From NCBI GenBank assembly GCA_001795165.1, contig MGNS01000033.1:720-14847 (forward strand): DNA of 14,128 nt, given 5' to 3'. Positions 6,313 to 14,128 of this stretch are shown here, piece by piece. Source of the stretch: Chloroflexi bacterium RBG_16_57_11 (lineage in GTDB: Bacteria; Chloroflexota; Anaerolineae; Anaerolineales; UBA4823). The number at the start of each line of letters is the position of its first letter. Position 1 is the first letter of the stretch. The position numbers were made by a program, and so were the translations under genes. The notes beneath the pieces are model-generated. The model saw only the letters and a program-made list of their open reading frames with translations, made no database searches and had not been told where the DNA came from.

Positions 6313-7200
6313 TCACCCCAGCCCGACCGACTCGGCCAGCAAGCGGATAGCAGCCAGGTGTTTGTGGGGCGTGTCGAAGCCGTGGCCCATGGTGTTGAAC
6401 GAGATGTGGGTTGCGCCGGCAGCCTGCCAGCCTTCGATGACGGAAAGCCACATGCTGATATCGCCGTCGCCGTAGGCGAAACGCGGCTCGACCCCAAAGC
6501 CGGTCGTGCTGCGCCCGGCCTCCTGGCGATAACGGGCGAGCACCTCCAGCGCGGGCCGGGCATCCAGAGCGGAGCGGTATTGGGGCATCCAGCCGTCGCC
6601 TAGCCGGGCGCAGCGCTGCAAGGCCGCCTCGGCGTGCCCGCCGAACCACAGCGGGATCGGCCGCTGCACCGGTAACGGGTTCAGGCCGGCGTCGGGGATG
6701 TCGTGCCAGCGACCTTTATAGCTGACCAAAGGTCGTGTCCATAACAGTCGCAAGACTTCCACCTGCTCCTCGATGCGACTGCCACGGGTGTGGAAGTCAT
6801 CCCCCAGGGCGGTGTACTCAACCGCGTTCCACCCCAGCCCGATCCCGATCCGCAGCCTGCCGCCGCTCAGAACGTCCAGCGTGGCGGCCTGCTTGGCGAA
6901 GACGGCGGTCTGGCGCTGCGGCAGGATGATCACCCCGGTGGTGAATTCGATCTTTTGGGTAATGGCGGCCATGTAACTAAACAGTACCAGCGGCTCCTGA
7001 AATGGATGGCGGAAGGTATATGGCCCCTGCCAGCCGCCCGGCCGCTCCGGGTTGGCGCCCAAGATGTGATCATAGGCCAGGATGTGCGAAAAGCCCAACC
7101 CTTCCGCCGTCTGAGCGTAGTCGCGAATGGCGAGCGGGTCGGAGCTGTATTCGGTTTGAGGATAAACCAGGCCGAATTTGAGGCGGAAGGGTGAGGTCAT
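6313..7200 (-). CDS. LLM-class F420-dependent oxidoreductase, 295 aa
   Basis: Luciferase-like TIM-barrel protein. Visible signatures are KFGLVYPQ at the first strand (8-15), AEGLGFSHILAYDHI (32-46), FTTGVIILPQRQTAVFAKQAATLDVLSGGRLRIGIGLGW (86-124, the core family signature), and PIPLWFGGHAEAALQRCARLGDGWMP (181-206). This arrangement matches the probable F420-dependent (Rv2161c-type) branch; FMN use cannot be excluded from sequence. The start at 7198-7200 is set by AAGGACG 6 nt upstream and by family length. A longer frame to 7461 exists only because the tandem repeat upstream happens to be open in this frame. It sits 2 nt before the HAD phosphatase, suggesting a shared pathway, and directly downstream of the hairpin array at 7221-7573, which would lie in its 5' untranslated region if transcribed from the peptidase side. 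Confidence 0.9.
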   Translation of the reverse strand: MTSPFRLKFGLVYPQTEYSSDPLAIRDYAQTAEGLGFSHILAYDHILGANPERPGGWQGPYTFRHPFQEPLVLFSYMAAITQKIEFTTGVIILPQRQTAVFAKQAATLDVLSGGRLRIGIGLGWNAVEYTALGDDFHTRGSRIEEQVEVLRLLWTRPLVSYKGRWHDIPDAGLNPLPVQRPIPLWFGGHAEAALQRCARLGDGWMPQYRSALDARPALEVLARYRQEAGRSTTGFGVEPRFAYGDGDISMWLSVIEGWQAAGATHISFNTMGHGFDTPHKHLAAIRLLAESVGLG

Positions 7201-7220
7201 AGGGCGTCCTTTCATCACAA

Positions 7221-7573
7221 TGTAGGGGCGGGTCTGGGCATGGGCAGTTCGAAGTCGATATTGGTGCAGACCCGCCCGTACGGGTTGGCATTCAGTGAAA
7301 TGTAGGGGCGGGTCTGGGCATGGGCAGTTCGAAGTTGATATTGGTGCAGACCCGCCCTTACGGGTTGCGTGTTCGGGGCGGGTCTGGGCATGGGTAGTTC
7401 GAAGTCGATATTGGTGCAGACCCGCCCTTACGGGTTGCGTGTTCGGAGCGGGTCTGGGCATGGGCAGTTCGAAGTCGATATTGGTGCAGACCCGCCCTTA
7501 CGGGTTGCGTATTCGGAGCGGGTCCGGGCATGGGTAATTCAAGGGTCGTGGTATAAACAGACCCGCCCCTACA
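7221..7573. repeat. Tandem array of five hairpin units bounded by perfect inverted repeats
   Basis: Five units start with GCGGGTCTGGGCATGGG-like sequence at 7228, 7308, 7378, 7448 and 7518, giving periods of 80, 70, 70 and 70 bp. Each unit has GCGGGTCTG answered by CAGACCCGC about 40 nt later, so each can fold alone. The centre (CAGTTCGAAGTCGATATTGG) is nearly invariant in units 1-4 and diverged in unit 5. The ends of the whole array, TGTAGGGGCGGGTCTG (7221-7236) and CAGACCCGCCCCTACA (7558-7573), are perfect 16-bp inverted repeats. This covers the whole 368-bp gap between the peptidase and the oxidoreductase; no gene is present. The right end contains the peptidase stop codon. Confidence 0.9.
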
Positions 7574-9074
7574 GGGTGTACAATTCACCGTACTTGGTGC
7601 GCAGGTAATGGAGGTAAGGCTCGATGCGGATCGGCCCGCCGGTGAGGCGCTCAATCAGCTCCGGTGCGGTAAACATGCTGCCGTGCTGGTAGAGGTTATC
7701 GACCAGCCAGCCGCGCAGCGTGCCGAAGTTACCCTGGCGCATCTCGGCCGGGATTTCGGGGTGCGCCTTTAATGCCTGGTCGAAGAACGCCGCGCCGAGC
7801 ACGTTTCCCAGCGTGTATCCCTGAAAAGCCCCGCCGATGATCCCGCCATACCAGTGGACGTCCTGCAATACGCCATCGCGGTCATCCGGAGGGTTGATGC
7901 CGATGTCAACTTTGAAGCGCTCGCGCCAGGCCTCCGGCAGATCGCGCACCGCCAGAGAGCCTTCGAGCAGAGCCATCTCGAAGTCGAAGCGCAGCATCAC
8001 GTGCAGGTTATAAGTGACTTCGTCGGCGTCGACGCGGATCAGCGAGCGCTCGACCCGGTTGATCGCTCGATAAAAGGTCTCCATCGGCACCTCGCCGAGC
8101 TGCTCGGGGAAGGCAGCCTGGAGCCGCGGGTAGGCGTACTCGCAAAAATCGCGGCTGCGCCCGACGATGTTCTCCCACAAGCGGGACTGGCTTTCGTGCA
8201 GGCCGGCCGAGGCGCCGCCGCCCATCGGGGAGCCTTCGAGCTCGGGGCGCACACCTTGCTCGTACATGCCGTGCCCGCCCTCGTGGAGCACGCCGTACAG
8301 GCATTCAGAGAGCTGATTTTCCTTAACACGGGTAGTGATGCGCACATCACCAACGGAAAAATTGGTCTCGAAGGGGTGGTGGGTAAGGTCCAGGCGGCCG
8401 CGCTGGAAATCGTATCCCATCTGGGCGACGATTTCTTTGCTTATAGCAAGCTGCGCCGCGTGCGGGAATTGTTTACGCAGGCAAGAGTCGTCCGCCGGCG
8501 GCTGTGAGGTGATGGCCTGGACGATGGGCACCAGCTCCACCCGCAGATCGGCGAAGAGCGTCTTGAGCGTGGAGGCCTTCATGCTGTAATCGGCGTAATC
8601 GACCAGCGGGTCGATGATGTGCTCATAGCCGGGGAAAAAGTCCGCCAGCCTGCGGCTATACTCCAGGGTTTTTTCAAGCAAAGGCTGCACGCGGGCGAAG
8701 TCGTTCGCCGGGCGCGCCTCGGTCCACACCTGGTATGCCTGGGCGGAGTGTTCAAACAGCTCGCCGACGAAAGCCGGAGGCACGCGCACCTCACGCTCGT
8801 ATTTGCGCCGGGTGACGCGCACCAGGCTGGCCGTGGTGGAGTCGTAGGGCAGGCTTTCGGCGTACGGCTGCAATTCATCCAGCAGCTTGCCGATGGCCGG
8901 ATCGACGAACTTTTCTTGGGCCAGGCGCGCCAGCGTCGCCAGTTGGCGGCCGCGCGCTTCGGCACCACCCGGCGGCATATAAGTGGATTGATCCCAGCTC
9001 AGGACGGCGGCAGCTTTTTCCAGATTGTCGATTTCGAGCAGGCGCCGTTTCAGCTCTTGCAGTTTGTGTTCCAT
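7569..9074 (-). CDS. Carboxypeptidase Taq, M32 family metallopeptidase, 501 aa
   Basis: Zinc carboxypeptidase that removes C-terminal residues from peptides in the cytoplasm. All M32 hallmarks are visible: HPF (233-235), DVRIT (243-247), the zinc site HEGGH (264-268; family HExxH), HESQSRLWEN (293-302), IRVDADEVTYNLH (346-358), and GVLQDVHWYGG (401-411). The length of 501 is normal for the family. The N-terminal helical lid AAAVLSWDQSTYMPPGGAEAR (21-41) is also typical. The start at 9074 is preceded by GAGGAA. HEGGH rather than the commoner HEFGH is a mild variant. The TAG stop (7569-7571) lies inside the terminal inverted repeat of the downstream array. No partner gene is evident; it appears to be a housekeeping peptide-recycling gene between argH and the oxidoreductase. 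Confidence 0.97.
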   Translation of the reverse strand: MEHKLQELKRRLLEIDNLEKAAAVLSWDQSTYMPPGGAEARGRQLATLARLAQEKFVDPAIGKLLDELQPYAESLPYDSTTASLVRVTRRKYEREVRVPPAFVGELFEHSAQAYQVWTEARPANDFARVQPLLEKTLEYSRRLADFFPGYEHIIDPLVDYADYSMKASTLKTLFADLRVELVPIVQAITSQPPADDSCLRKQFPHAAQLAISKEIVAQMGYDFQRGRLDLTHHPFETNFSVGDVRITTRVKENQLSECLYGVLHEGGHGMYEQGVRPELEGSPMGGGASAGLHESQSRLWENIVGRSRDFCEYAYPRLQAAFPEQLGEVPMETFYRAINRVERSLIRVDADEVTYNLHVMLRFDFEMALLEGSLAVRDLPEAWRERFKVDIGINPPDDRDGVLQDVHWYGGIIGGAFQGYTLGNVLGAAFFDQALKAHPEIPAEMRQGNFGTLRGWLVDNLYQHGSMFTAPELIERLTGGPIRIEPYLHYLRTKYGELYTL

Positions 9075-9124
9075 AGGTTTCCTCGTGGGTTGGAGTGTCC
9101 TATGGATTATATCAAACGAACGGA

Positions 9125-9138
9125 GCGGCTGAAGCCGC
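9125..9138. repeat. Short perfect palindrome GCGGCT-GA-AGCCGC
   Basis: Six-base arms around a 2-nt centre, in the gap between argH and the peptidase gene. On the minus strand it reads on from GTAGTCGCGGCTTCAGCCGC. It adds a separate palindrome type to the cluster of repeats in this gap and may be a REP-like unit. Confidence 0.5.
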
Positions 9139-9155
9139 GACTACAATCAAAAGGC

Positions 9156-9209
9156 GGCGGTCTTCGATCACACTCAGACCGCCTGGATTTCGATTACACT
9201 CAGACCGCC
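9156..9209. repeat. GGCGGTC-type palindromic repeats, one full and one partial copy
   Basis: A 28-bp unit at 9156-9183 has arms GGCGGTCT and AGACCGCC. A second, partial unit follows at 9185-9209 and keeps only one arm. Read on the minus strand, the units match the one at 10610-10637, differing at three positions for the full copy. The partial unit overlaps the argH 3' end and contains its TGA stop (9200-9202). Confidence 0.8.
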
Positions 9210-10579
9210 TTTTTGGCTTGCTGGATCTGTTCGTGAACTGCCTGTGGGGCGGTGCCGCCGATGGCGCTCCGGCGGAGGGCGCTCCGGGCCGGGTCGAACA
9301 CTTGATAGACCTCCGCATCGAACGTTATCGGGCCAAATTCCTCCCCCAACGCCTGGAATTCCTCCAGGGTGAGCGACTCCAGCGGCTTACCTTGCTTCAG
9401 GGAGAGCTGTACCGCCTGTCCCGCCAAGGCGTGCGCCTGGCGAAAAGGCAGCCCCTTCTCCACCAGGTAATCCGCCAGGTCGGTCGCCATCATGGTCGAG
9501 TCGATCGCCGCCCGCATGCGCTCCGGGTGCACCCGCAGGCTGCGCAGCGCACCTGCCAGAACGGGCAGCAGGGTGTTCAGCGTATCGATGGCGTTAAACA
9601 GTGGCGTCTTGTCCTCCTGTAAATCCTTATCGTAGGTCGAAGGCAGGCCTTTCATGGTCACCAGCAACCCGGTCAGCCAGCCGACCAAAGCGCCGCTCTT
9701 ACCGCGCGCCAGCTCGAAGACGTCCGGGTTCTTCTTCTGCGGCATCAGGCTCGAGCCGGTGGCGTATGCATCCGAAAGCTCGAGGAAGCCGAACTCGAGG
9801 CTGGTGAAAAGCACGATCGCTTCGGCTAACTTGCTCAGGTGTACACCGACCAGGGCGGAGCAGAAAAGGATCTCGAGTACGAAATCACGCTCCGAGACCG
9901 CGTCCAGGCTGTTGGAGGCCGGCTCCGAAAAACTCAAAGCTTCCGCCAGCGCCAGGCGGTCGATCGGGTATGGCGTGCCGGCCAACGCACCGCAACCCAG
10001 AGGCAGGCTGGCGGTGCGCTGGAGAGCCTGTTTCAAACGCTGGCGGTCGCGCTGCAGCGGCCAGAAGTGTGAAAGCCACCAGTGGCTCAACAGGATCACC
10101 TGAGCGCGCTGCAGGTGCGTATAGCCAGGCATCAGCAGCTCGAAGTCAGCCTCGGCGCGCTCGATCAGCGCGGCTTGCAAATTCGCCAAAGCAGCATCCA
10201 GGAGTGGCAGGTGATCCATGACCCACAGGCGCAGGTCGGTCGCCACCTGATCGTTTCGGCTGCGCCCGGTGTGCAGCTTGCCGGCAACAGGGCCCATCAG
10301 CTCGCCCAGCCTCCGCTCCACCGCGGTGTGGATGTCTTCGTCGCTTTCGAGGAATAGAAAATGCCCTTGCTCGAACTCGCTCAGGATGGCCTGCAGACCG
10401 GTGAAGATCTGGGCACACTCATCTTCGGTCAGCGCGCCTGCCTGTTCCAACGCCTGCGCCCAGGAGAGACTGCCGCGCACATCCTGCAGCGCCAGGCGCC
10501 GGTCAAAGGCCAGGGAGGAATTTAGATCCCAGGCTGCCGGATCCATCTTGCCACTAAAACGACCGCCCCATAATTTCAT
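9200..10579 (-). CDS. argH: Argininosuccinate lyase, 459 aa
   Basis: Splits argininosuccinate into arginine and fumarate, the last step of arginine synthesis; cytoplasmic homotetramer of the fumarase/aspartase superfamily. The sequence shows MKLWGGRFSG at the N-terminus, DEDIHTAVERRL (80-91), TGRSRNDQ (104-111), PGYTHLQRAQ (151-160; His155 is the catalytic-region His), and the superfamily signature GSSLMPQKKNP (275-285) with the mobile-loop serine. Length is normal. An AGGAGGTG box 8 nt before the ATG fixes the start. argG lies 200 bp upstream on the same strand, separated by two repeats, so the pair may share a transcript. The last three residues (KAV) and the TGA come from a GGCGGTCTGAG repeat unit, so the C-terminus has probably been re-ended by the repeat. 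This should not affect catalysis. Confidence 0.98.
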   Translation of the reverse strand: MKLWGGRFSGKMDPAAWDLNSSLAFDRRLALQDVRGSLSWAQALEQAGALTEDECAQIFTGLQAILSEFEQGHFLFLESDEDIHTAVERRLGELMGPVAGKLHTGRSRNDQVATDLRLWVMDHLPLLDAALANLQAALIERAEADFELLMPGYTHLQRAQVILLSHWWLSHFWPLQRDRQRLKQALQRTASLPLGCGALAGTPYPIDRLALAEALSFSEPASNSLDAVSERDFVLEILFCSALVGVHLSKLAEAIVLFTSLEFGFLELSDAYATGSSLMPQKKNPDVFELARGKSGALVGWLTGLLVTMKGLPSTYDKDLQEDKTPLFNAIDTLNTLLPVLAGALRSLRVHPERMRAAIDSTMMATDLADYLVEKGLPFRQAHALAGQAVQLSLKQGKPLESLTLEEFQALGEEFGPITFDAEVYQVFDPARSALRRSAIGGTAPQAVHEQIQQAKKAV

Positions 10580-10609
10580 GCGTTATTCACCTCCTGCTTT
10601 TTTTCAAGA

Positions 10610-10637
10610 GGCGGTCTGAGCGTAGTCGAAGACCGCC
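10610..10637. repeat. 28-bp GGCGGTC-type palindromic repeat upstream of argH
   Basis: Arms GGCGGTCT (10610-10617) and AGACCGCC (10630-10637) flank GAGCGTAGTCGA. It is the same family as the units at 9156-9209, so argH has copies on both sides, here in direct orientation relative to argH transcription on the opposite strand. It lies 30 bp before the argH start. Confidence 0.8.
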
Positions 10638-10696
10638 AATCAACCCGATCCGTCGCCAGAATAGATCAATATCGCTGATGCAATGACAAAGAAATT

Positions 10697-10773
10697 GTAC
10701 ACGGATCGCACGGATTTCACGGATCAATCATTTTGGCTGTAAAATCCGTGCTTCTCCGTGCCATCCGTGTACA
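10697..10773. repeat. ACACGGAT-type inverted repeat between argG and argH
   Basis: The left arm TGTACACGGAT plus CACGGAT units (10697-10724) is answered by ATCCGTG units ending ATCCGTGTACA (10744-10773), leaving a centre of about 20 nt. The core unit ACGGAT recurs three times per arm. It is related to the outer arms of the repeat at 5478-5622. It begins 6 bp after the argG stop codon; without a T-tract it is not a typical terminator. Confidence 0.8.
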
Positions 10774-10779
10774 AAGGTC

Positions 10780-12042
<1,263 letters not shown>

Positions 12043-12121
12043 GGTTACCTCCTGTCGAATCGTTTAAATTATTGGATGGATGCAGTGAGCGGCGTTGTCG
12101 TCTCTCAACGCATATAACGAA

Positions 12122-12145
12122 AAGCCCTCCATGGAAGGAGGGCTT
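12122..12145 (-). terminator. Putative attenuator terminator in the argG leader
   Basis: A perfect 9-bp stem AAGCCCTCC / GGAGGGCTT with a 6-nt loop is followed on the minus strand by TTCGTT, giving a short U-run (CTTTTCGTT). It lies between the leader ORF and the argG ribosome site, 79 bp before the argG ATG. The U-run is short, so termination may be partial. On the plus strand no T-tract follows, so it belongs to argG. Confidence 0.6.
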
Positions 12146-12176
12146 GAGCTGCCTGATACCGGTTGCGCCGAAAACC

Positions 12177-12260
12177 TTAACCGCGTTCGGACACCCGACC
12201 TTCCGGAGGGGAGGGCAGGCTGGTACGACGGGAGCGGATATCGACGCTTTGGGTGGACAT
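12177..12260 (-). CDS. Arg-rich leader peptide upstream of argG, 27 aa
   Basis: A short frame, ATG at 12258-12260 to TAA at 12177-12179, has five Arg in 27 codons, three of them in the run Ile-Arg-Ser-Arg-Arg (codons 8-12: ATC CGC TCC CGT CGT). The predicted transcription start lies only about 4 nt before the ATG, so it would be translated as a near-leaderless mRNA. The hairpin terminator begins 31 nt after its stop. A GCCCTCC (12210-12216) within codons 15-17 is identical to the 5' arm core of that terminator and could compete for the 3' arm. This is the layout of ribosome-mediated attenuation. Translation is not shown by sequence alone, and five Arg in GC-rich DNA could be chance. Confidence 0.4.
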   Translation of the reverse strand: MSTQSVDIRSRRTSLPSPPEGRVSERG

Positions 12261-12270
12261 ATTGGGTGAC

Positions 12271-12299
12271 AGTTTATCACCGGGCTCGAGGCACGTCAA
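12271..12299 (-). promoter_or_regulatory. argG promoter
   Basis: On the minus strand TTGACG (12294-12299) and TAAACT (12271-12276) form a good -35/-10 pair with the optimal 17-bp spacer. The predicted start is near 12264. A 17-bp palindrome with GGTGA/TCACC arms (12265-12281) covers the -10 and could be an operator. It does not look like an ArgR ARG box. Confidence 0.6.
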
Positions 12300-12396
12300 G
12301 GGGCGTTTTGAAACGATTTCGGGGAATTACTTATTTAGCTAAAAACCAACAATATTGTTCGTTGCCGATGCTTTGAACGATAGTAAGATTATTGTA

Positions 12397-14128
12397 ATGG
12401 GATTACGCTGCAACACTTGCGATTTCGGAAACCCGGACGGGATGCGCTTCTGCGGTAATTGTGGCGCACGCCTGGAGCCGGCTATCCAATCCAAGCCCAC
12501 CGGTGTCAAACCGTATCACGCTGAGTTTGGCACGATGATGGGCGCCGACCTGGCTGAGCGTATGCGCCTCGCCGGGATAGAAGCCGCCGGTCAACGCCGA
12601 TACGTGACCATCCTGTTTGCGGACCTTTCCGGCTACACATCCCTGTCCGAGCGTATGGATAGCGAAGATCTGTATGTCATCGTGCAACAGTATATTCGCC
12701 TGCTTTCGGATAATGTATACAAATATGAGGGTGTGGTCGATAAAATCACTGGCGATGGCTTGATGGCGATCTTCGGCGCACCCATTTCGCATGAAAACAA
12801 CGCTGAGCGGGGTGTGCGAGCGGCGCTAGAGATGCAAAACGAGCTTCACGATCTCAGCGCTAAAGTACACCAGGAGCAGGGCGTCGATTTAAATGTGCGC
12901 ATCGGCCTGCATTCCGGCTGGGTGGTGGTTGGAGGGATTGGCGCCAACGACAAGGTGCTGAATTACACCGCCATCGGGGATACGGTTAACCTGGCACGTC
13001 GTATTGAGGAATCTGCATCACCCGGCGCGGTCTTGATTAGCGAGACAGTCTTCAAGCAGGTTCGCGCCTTGTTCGAATGCCAACAAATCACCTCATTATT
13101 ACCCAAGGGGGTTGACCACCCGGTGGCCGCTTACGGTGTGGTCGGCTTACGCGCACGACAGGGTCCGGTGCGTGGCATCGAAGGTCTCTATGCCCCAATG
13201 ATTGGGCGAGACCAGGAGCTGGCGCAGCTAAAGTCATGTGCTGACGATTTGCTGAGAAACGGGCGAAGTCAATTTGTCCTGATCACCGGCGATGCCGGCT
13301 TAGGAAAGAGCCGCCTCACAGCAGAATTCAAGGCTTCGATTGACCAAAGCGGGTTGCGGATGATCGAGGGTCAAAGCCTGGCTTACCGCCGAGTGTCTTA
13401 CTGGCTGATCCGAGACGTGCTGTACAGCTATCTCGGTGTTTCAACAACCTTACCGTTTCAGAAGGTGCGTGAGCGTTTGAAGCGCGTGGTCTACCAGCTG
13501 ATGGGCACGCACGCCGATGATGCCCTGCCTTATCTTGAGCAGATTATGGGTTTGCCCCTCTCCAACCCGAAAGCCAGTGAGCGGTTGCAGCGCATGGACG
13601 CGGGGCAGCTACGCCAACAAATCTTCCTGACAATACGAGATTTATTCTTGTTGGAAGCACAAACCCGCCCACTAATCATCATCCTGGAAGATTTGCATTG
13701 GGCAGATGAGGCGTCGCTGGATCTTTTGAACTTCCTACTCGAAATAATGCGTACAGCTCCAATCTTTTTCCTGGCGATTTCCCGTAATGTACAAGCGGGC
13801 GCGCTGGAGAGGGCGATTAACTGGGCACGTTATAACCTTGCCGAGCGTTTCTATCATTTCCAGCTCAAGAGCTTGACCCATGATCAAAGTCGAGAGCTTC
13901 TCGACCTGTTGCTATCGATCCCCAATTTGCCCGAAAGTTTGCGCGATCAAATCCTGAACCGATCGGCGGGCGTTCCTTTTTACCTGGAGGAGATTCTACG
14001 CACGCTGATCGACCAGGGCGTCATCCAAAACATGAATGGCAGCTGGACAGTGACGCAGAGATCGGAAACGACTACGCTTGGGGTTCCGGATACGCTTCAA
14101 GAGCTGATCATGGCCCGGTTCGATCGGT
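12397..14128 (+). CDS. Zinc ribbon - class III nucleotide cyclase - AAA ATPase signalling protein, 3' end off the right edge
   Basis: 577 codons are visible with no stop. The N-terminal zinc ribbon has Cys5, Cys8, Cys19 and Cys22 (CxxC...CGNCG). A class III adenylate/guanylate cyclase domain follows (about 68-230). It has FADLSGYT with metal Asp76, DKITGDG with Lys116 and metal Asp120, GLHSGWVVVG (170-179), and AIGDTVNLARRIE with Asp195, Asn198 and Arg202. All catalytic positions are present, and Lys/Asp favours ATP, i.e. cAMP synthesis. Then comes an AAA/STAND-type ATPase beginning IGRDQEL (269-275), with Walker A GDAGLGKS (298-305) and Walker B IIILEDLHWAD (Glu431-Asp432). Such proteins usually end in TPR repeats, which would lie outside the window. 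The start has no strong ribosome site, but the zinc ribbon begins right after the ATG and an in-frame TAA lies upstream at 12340. It is divergent from argG across a 354-bp gap. Cytoplasmic; no membrane segment. Confidence 0.92.
   Translation, partial: MGLRCNTCDFGNPDGMRFCGNCGARLEPAIQSKPTGVKPYHAEFGTMMGADLAERMRLAGIEAAGQRRYVTILFADLSGYTSLSERMDSEDLYVIVQQYIRLLSDNVYKYEGVVDKITGDGLMAIFGAPISHENNAERGVRAALEMQNELHDLSAKVHQEQGVDLNVRIGLHSGWVVVGGIGANDKVLNYTAIGDTVNLARRIEESASPGAVLISETVFKQVRALFECQQITSLLPKGVDHPVAAYGVVGLRARQGPVRGIEGLYAPMIGRDQELAQLKSCADDLLRNGRSQFVLITGDAGLGKSRLTAEFKASIDQSGLRMIEGQSLAYRRVSYWLIRDVLYSYLGVSTTLPFQKVRERLKRVVYQLMGTHADDALPYLEQIMGLPLSNPKASERLQRMDAGQLRQQIFLTIRDLFLLEAQTRPLIIILEDLHWADEASLDLLNFLLEIMRTAPIFFLAISRNVQAGALERAINWARYNLAERFYHFQLKSLTHDQSRELLDLLLSIPNLPESLRDQILNRSAGVPFYLEEILRTLIDQGVIQNMNGSWTVTQRSETTTLGVPDTLQELIMARFDR

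Noticed and set aside
6311..6649. Longer N-terminus for the HAD phosphatase (337 aa)
   Set aside because: The extra residues are an Arg-rich shadow of the oxidoreductase gene in another frame. The DxDGT motif belongs at the N-terminus and an ATG sits directly before it.
7221..7573. CRISPR array
   Set aside because: Units are about 70 bp with near-identical sequence throughout and no unique spacers, and there is no cas gene in the window. It is a tandem hairpin array.
7295..7608. Small plus-strand proteins over the tandem array
   Set aside because: Their sequence is just the repeat unit translated over and over and follows the 70-bp period; there is no ribosome site.
12100..12270. T-box leader upstream of argG
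   Set aside because: No convincing TGGNACC box; the nearest stretch (GGGTGTCCGAACGCGG) lacks it. The leader of about 220 nt has no recognisable stem I, so a peptide-type attenuator fits better.

Overview
The window looks like a chromosomal segment from an uncultured or little-studied environmental bacterium, most plausibly a Chloroflexota (Anaerolineae-like) genome. This is inferred from the gene set: an F420-type luciferase-fold oxidoreductase, an M32 carboxypeptidase, and a zinc-ribbon/class III cyclase/AAA protein. GC-rich coding and several families of short interspersed palindromic repeats in the gaps also fit. No marker gene proves the taxonomy.

There are two compositional worlds. Positions 1 to about 3480 are visibly AT-rich. 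They hold five minus-strand genes of no firmly known function: two proteins with a HEPN-type R-x4-H motif (one running off the left edge), one uracil-DNA-glycosylase-fold-like protein, and two unknowns. Two near-identical-length (80 bp) inverted repeats with GTAGGGTGGGTTGGC-type arms sit between genes, and degenerate half-copies occur in the other gaps. This reads as an accessory, possibly defence-related, island.

From about 3490 to 12042 the DNA is GC-rich and every gene is on the minus strand. In transcription order these are argG and argH (last two steps of arginine synthesis), an M32 metallocarboxypeptidase, a luciferase-like oxidoreductase closely coupled to a HAD-IB phosphatase, and two overlapping alpha/beta hydrolases. 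The group ends in a C-terminal fragment of a third hydrolase, at the composition boundary. Nearly every gap is occupied by palindromic repeats. Three of these repeats overlap the 3' end of the neighbouring gene and contain its stop codon.

argG has a roughly 220-nt leader with a good sigma70-type promoter, a 27-codon ORF with an Arg-Ser-Arg-Arg run, and a hairpin terminator before the argG ribosome binding site. This is the layout of a ribosome-mediated attenuator for arginine. Divergent from it on the plus strand starts a large signalling protein (zinc ribbon, class III nucleotide cyclase, AAA ATPase) that runs off the right edge. No rRNA, tRNA, CRISPR, integrase or transposase gene was seen.
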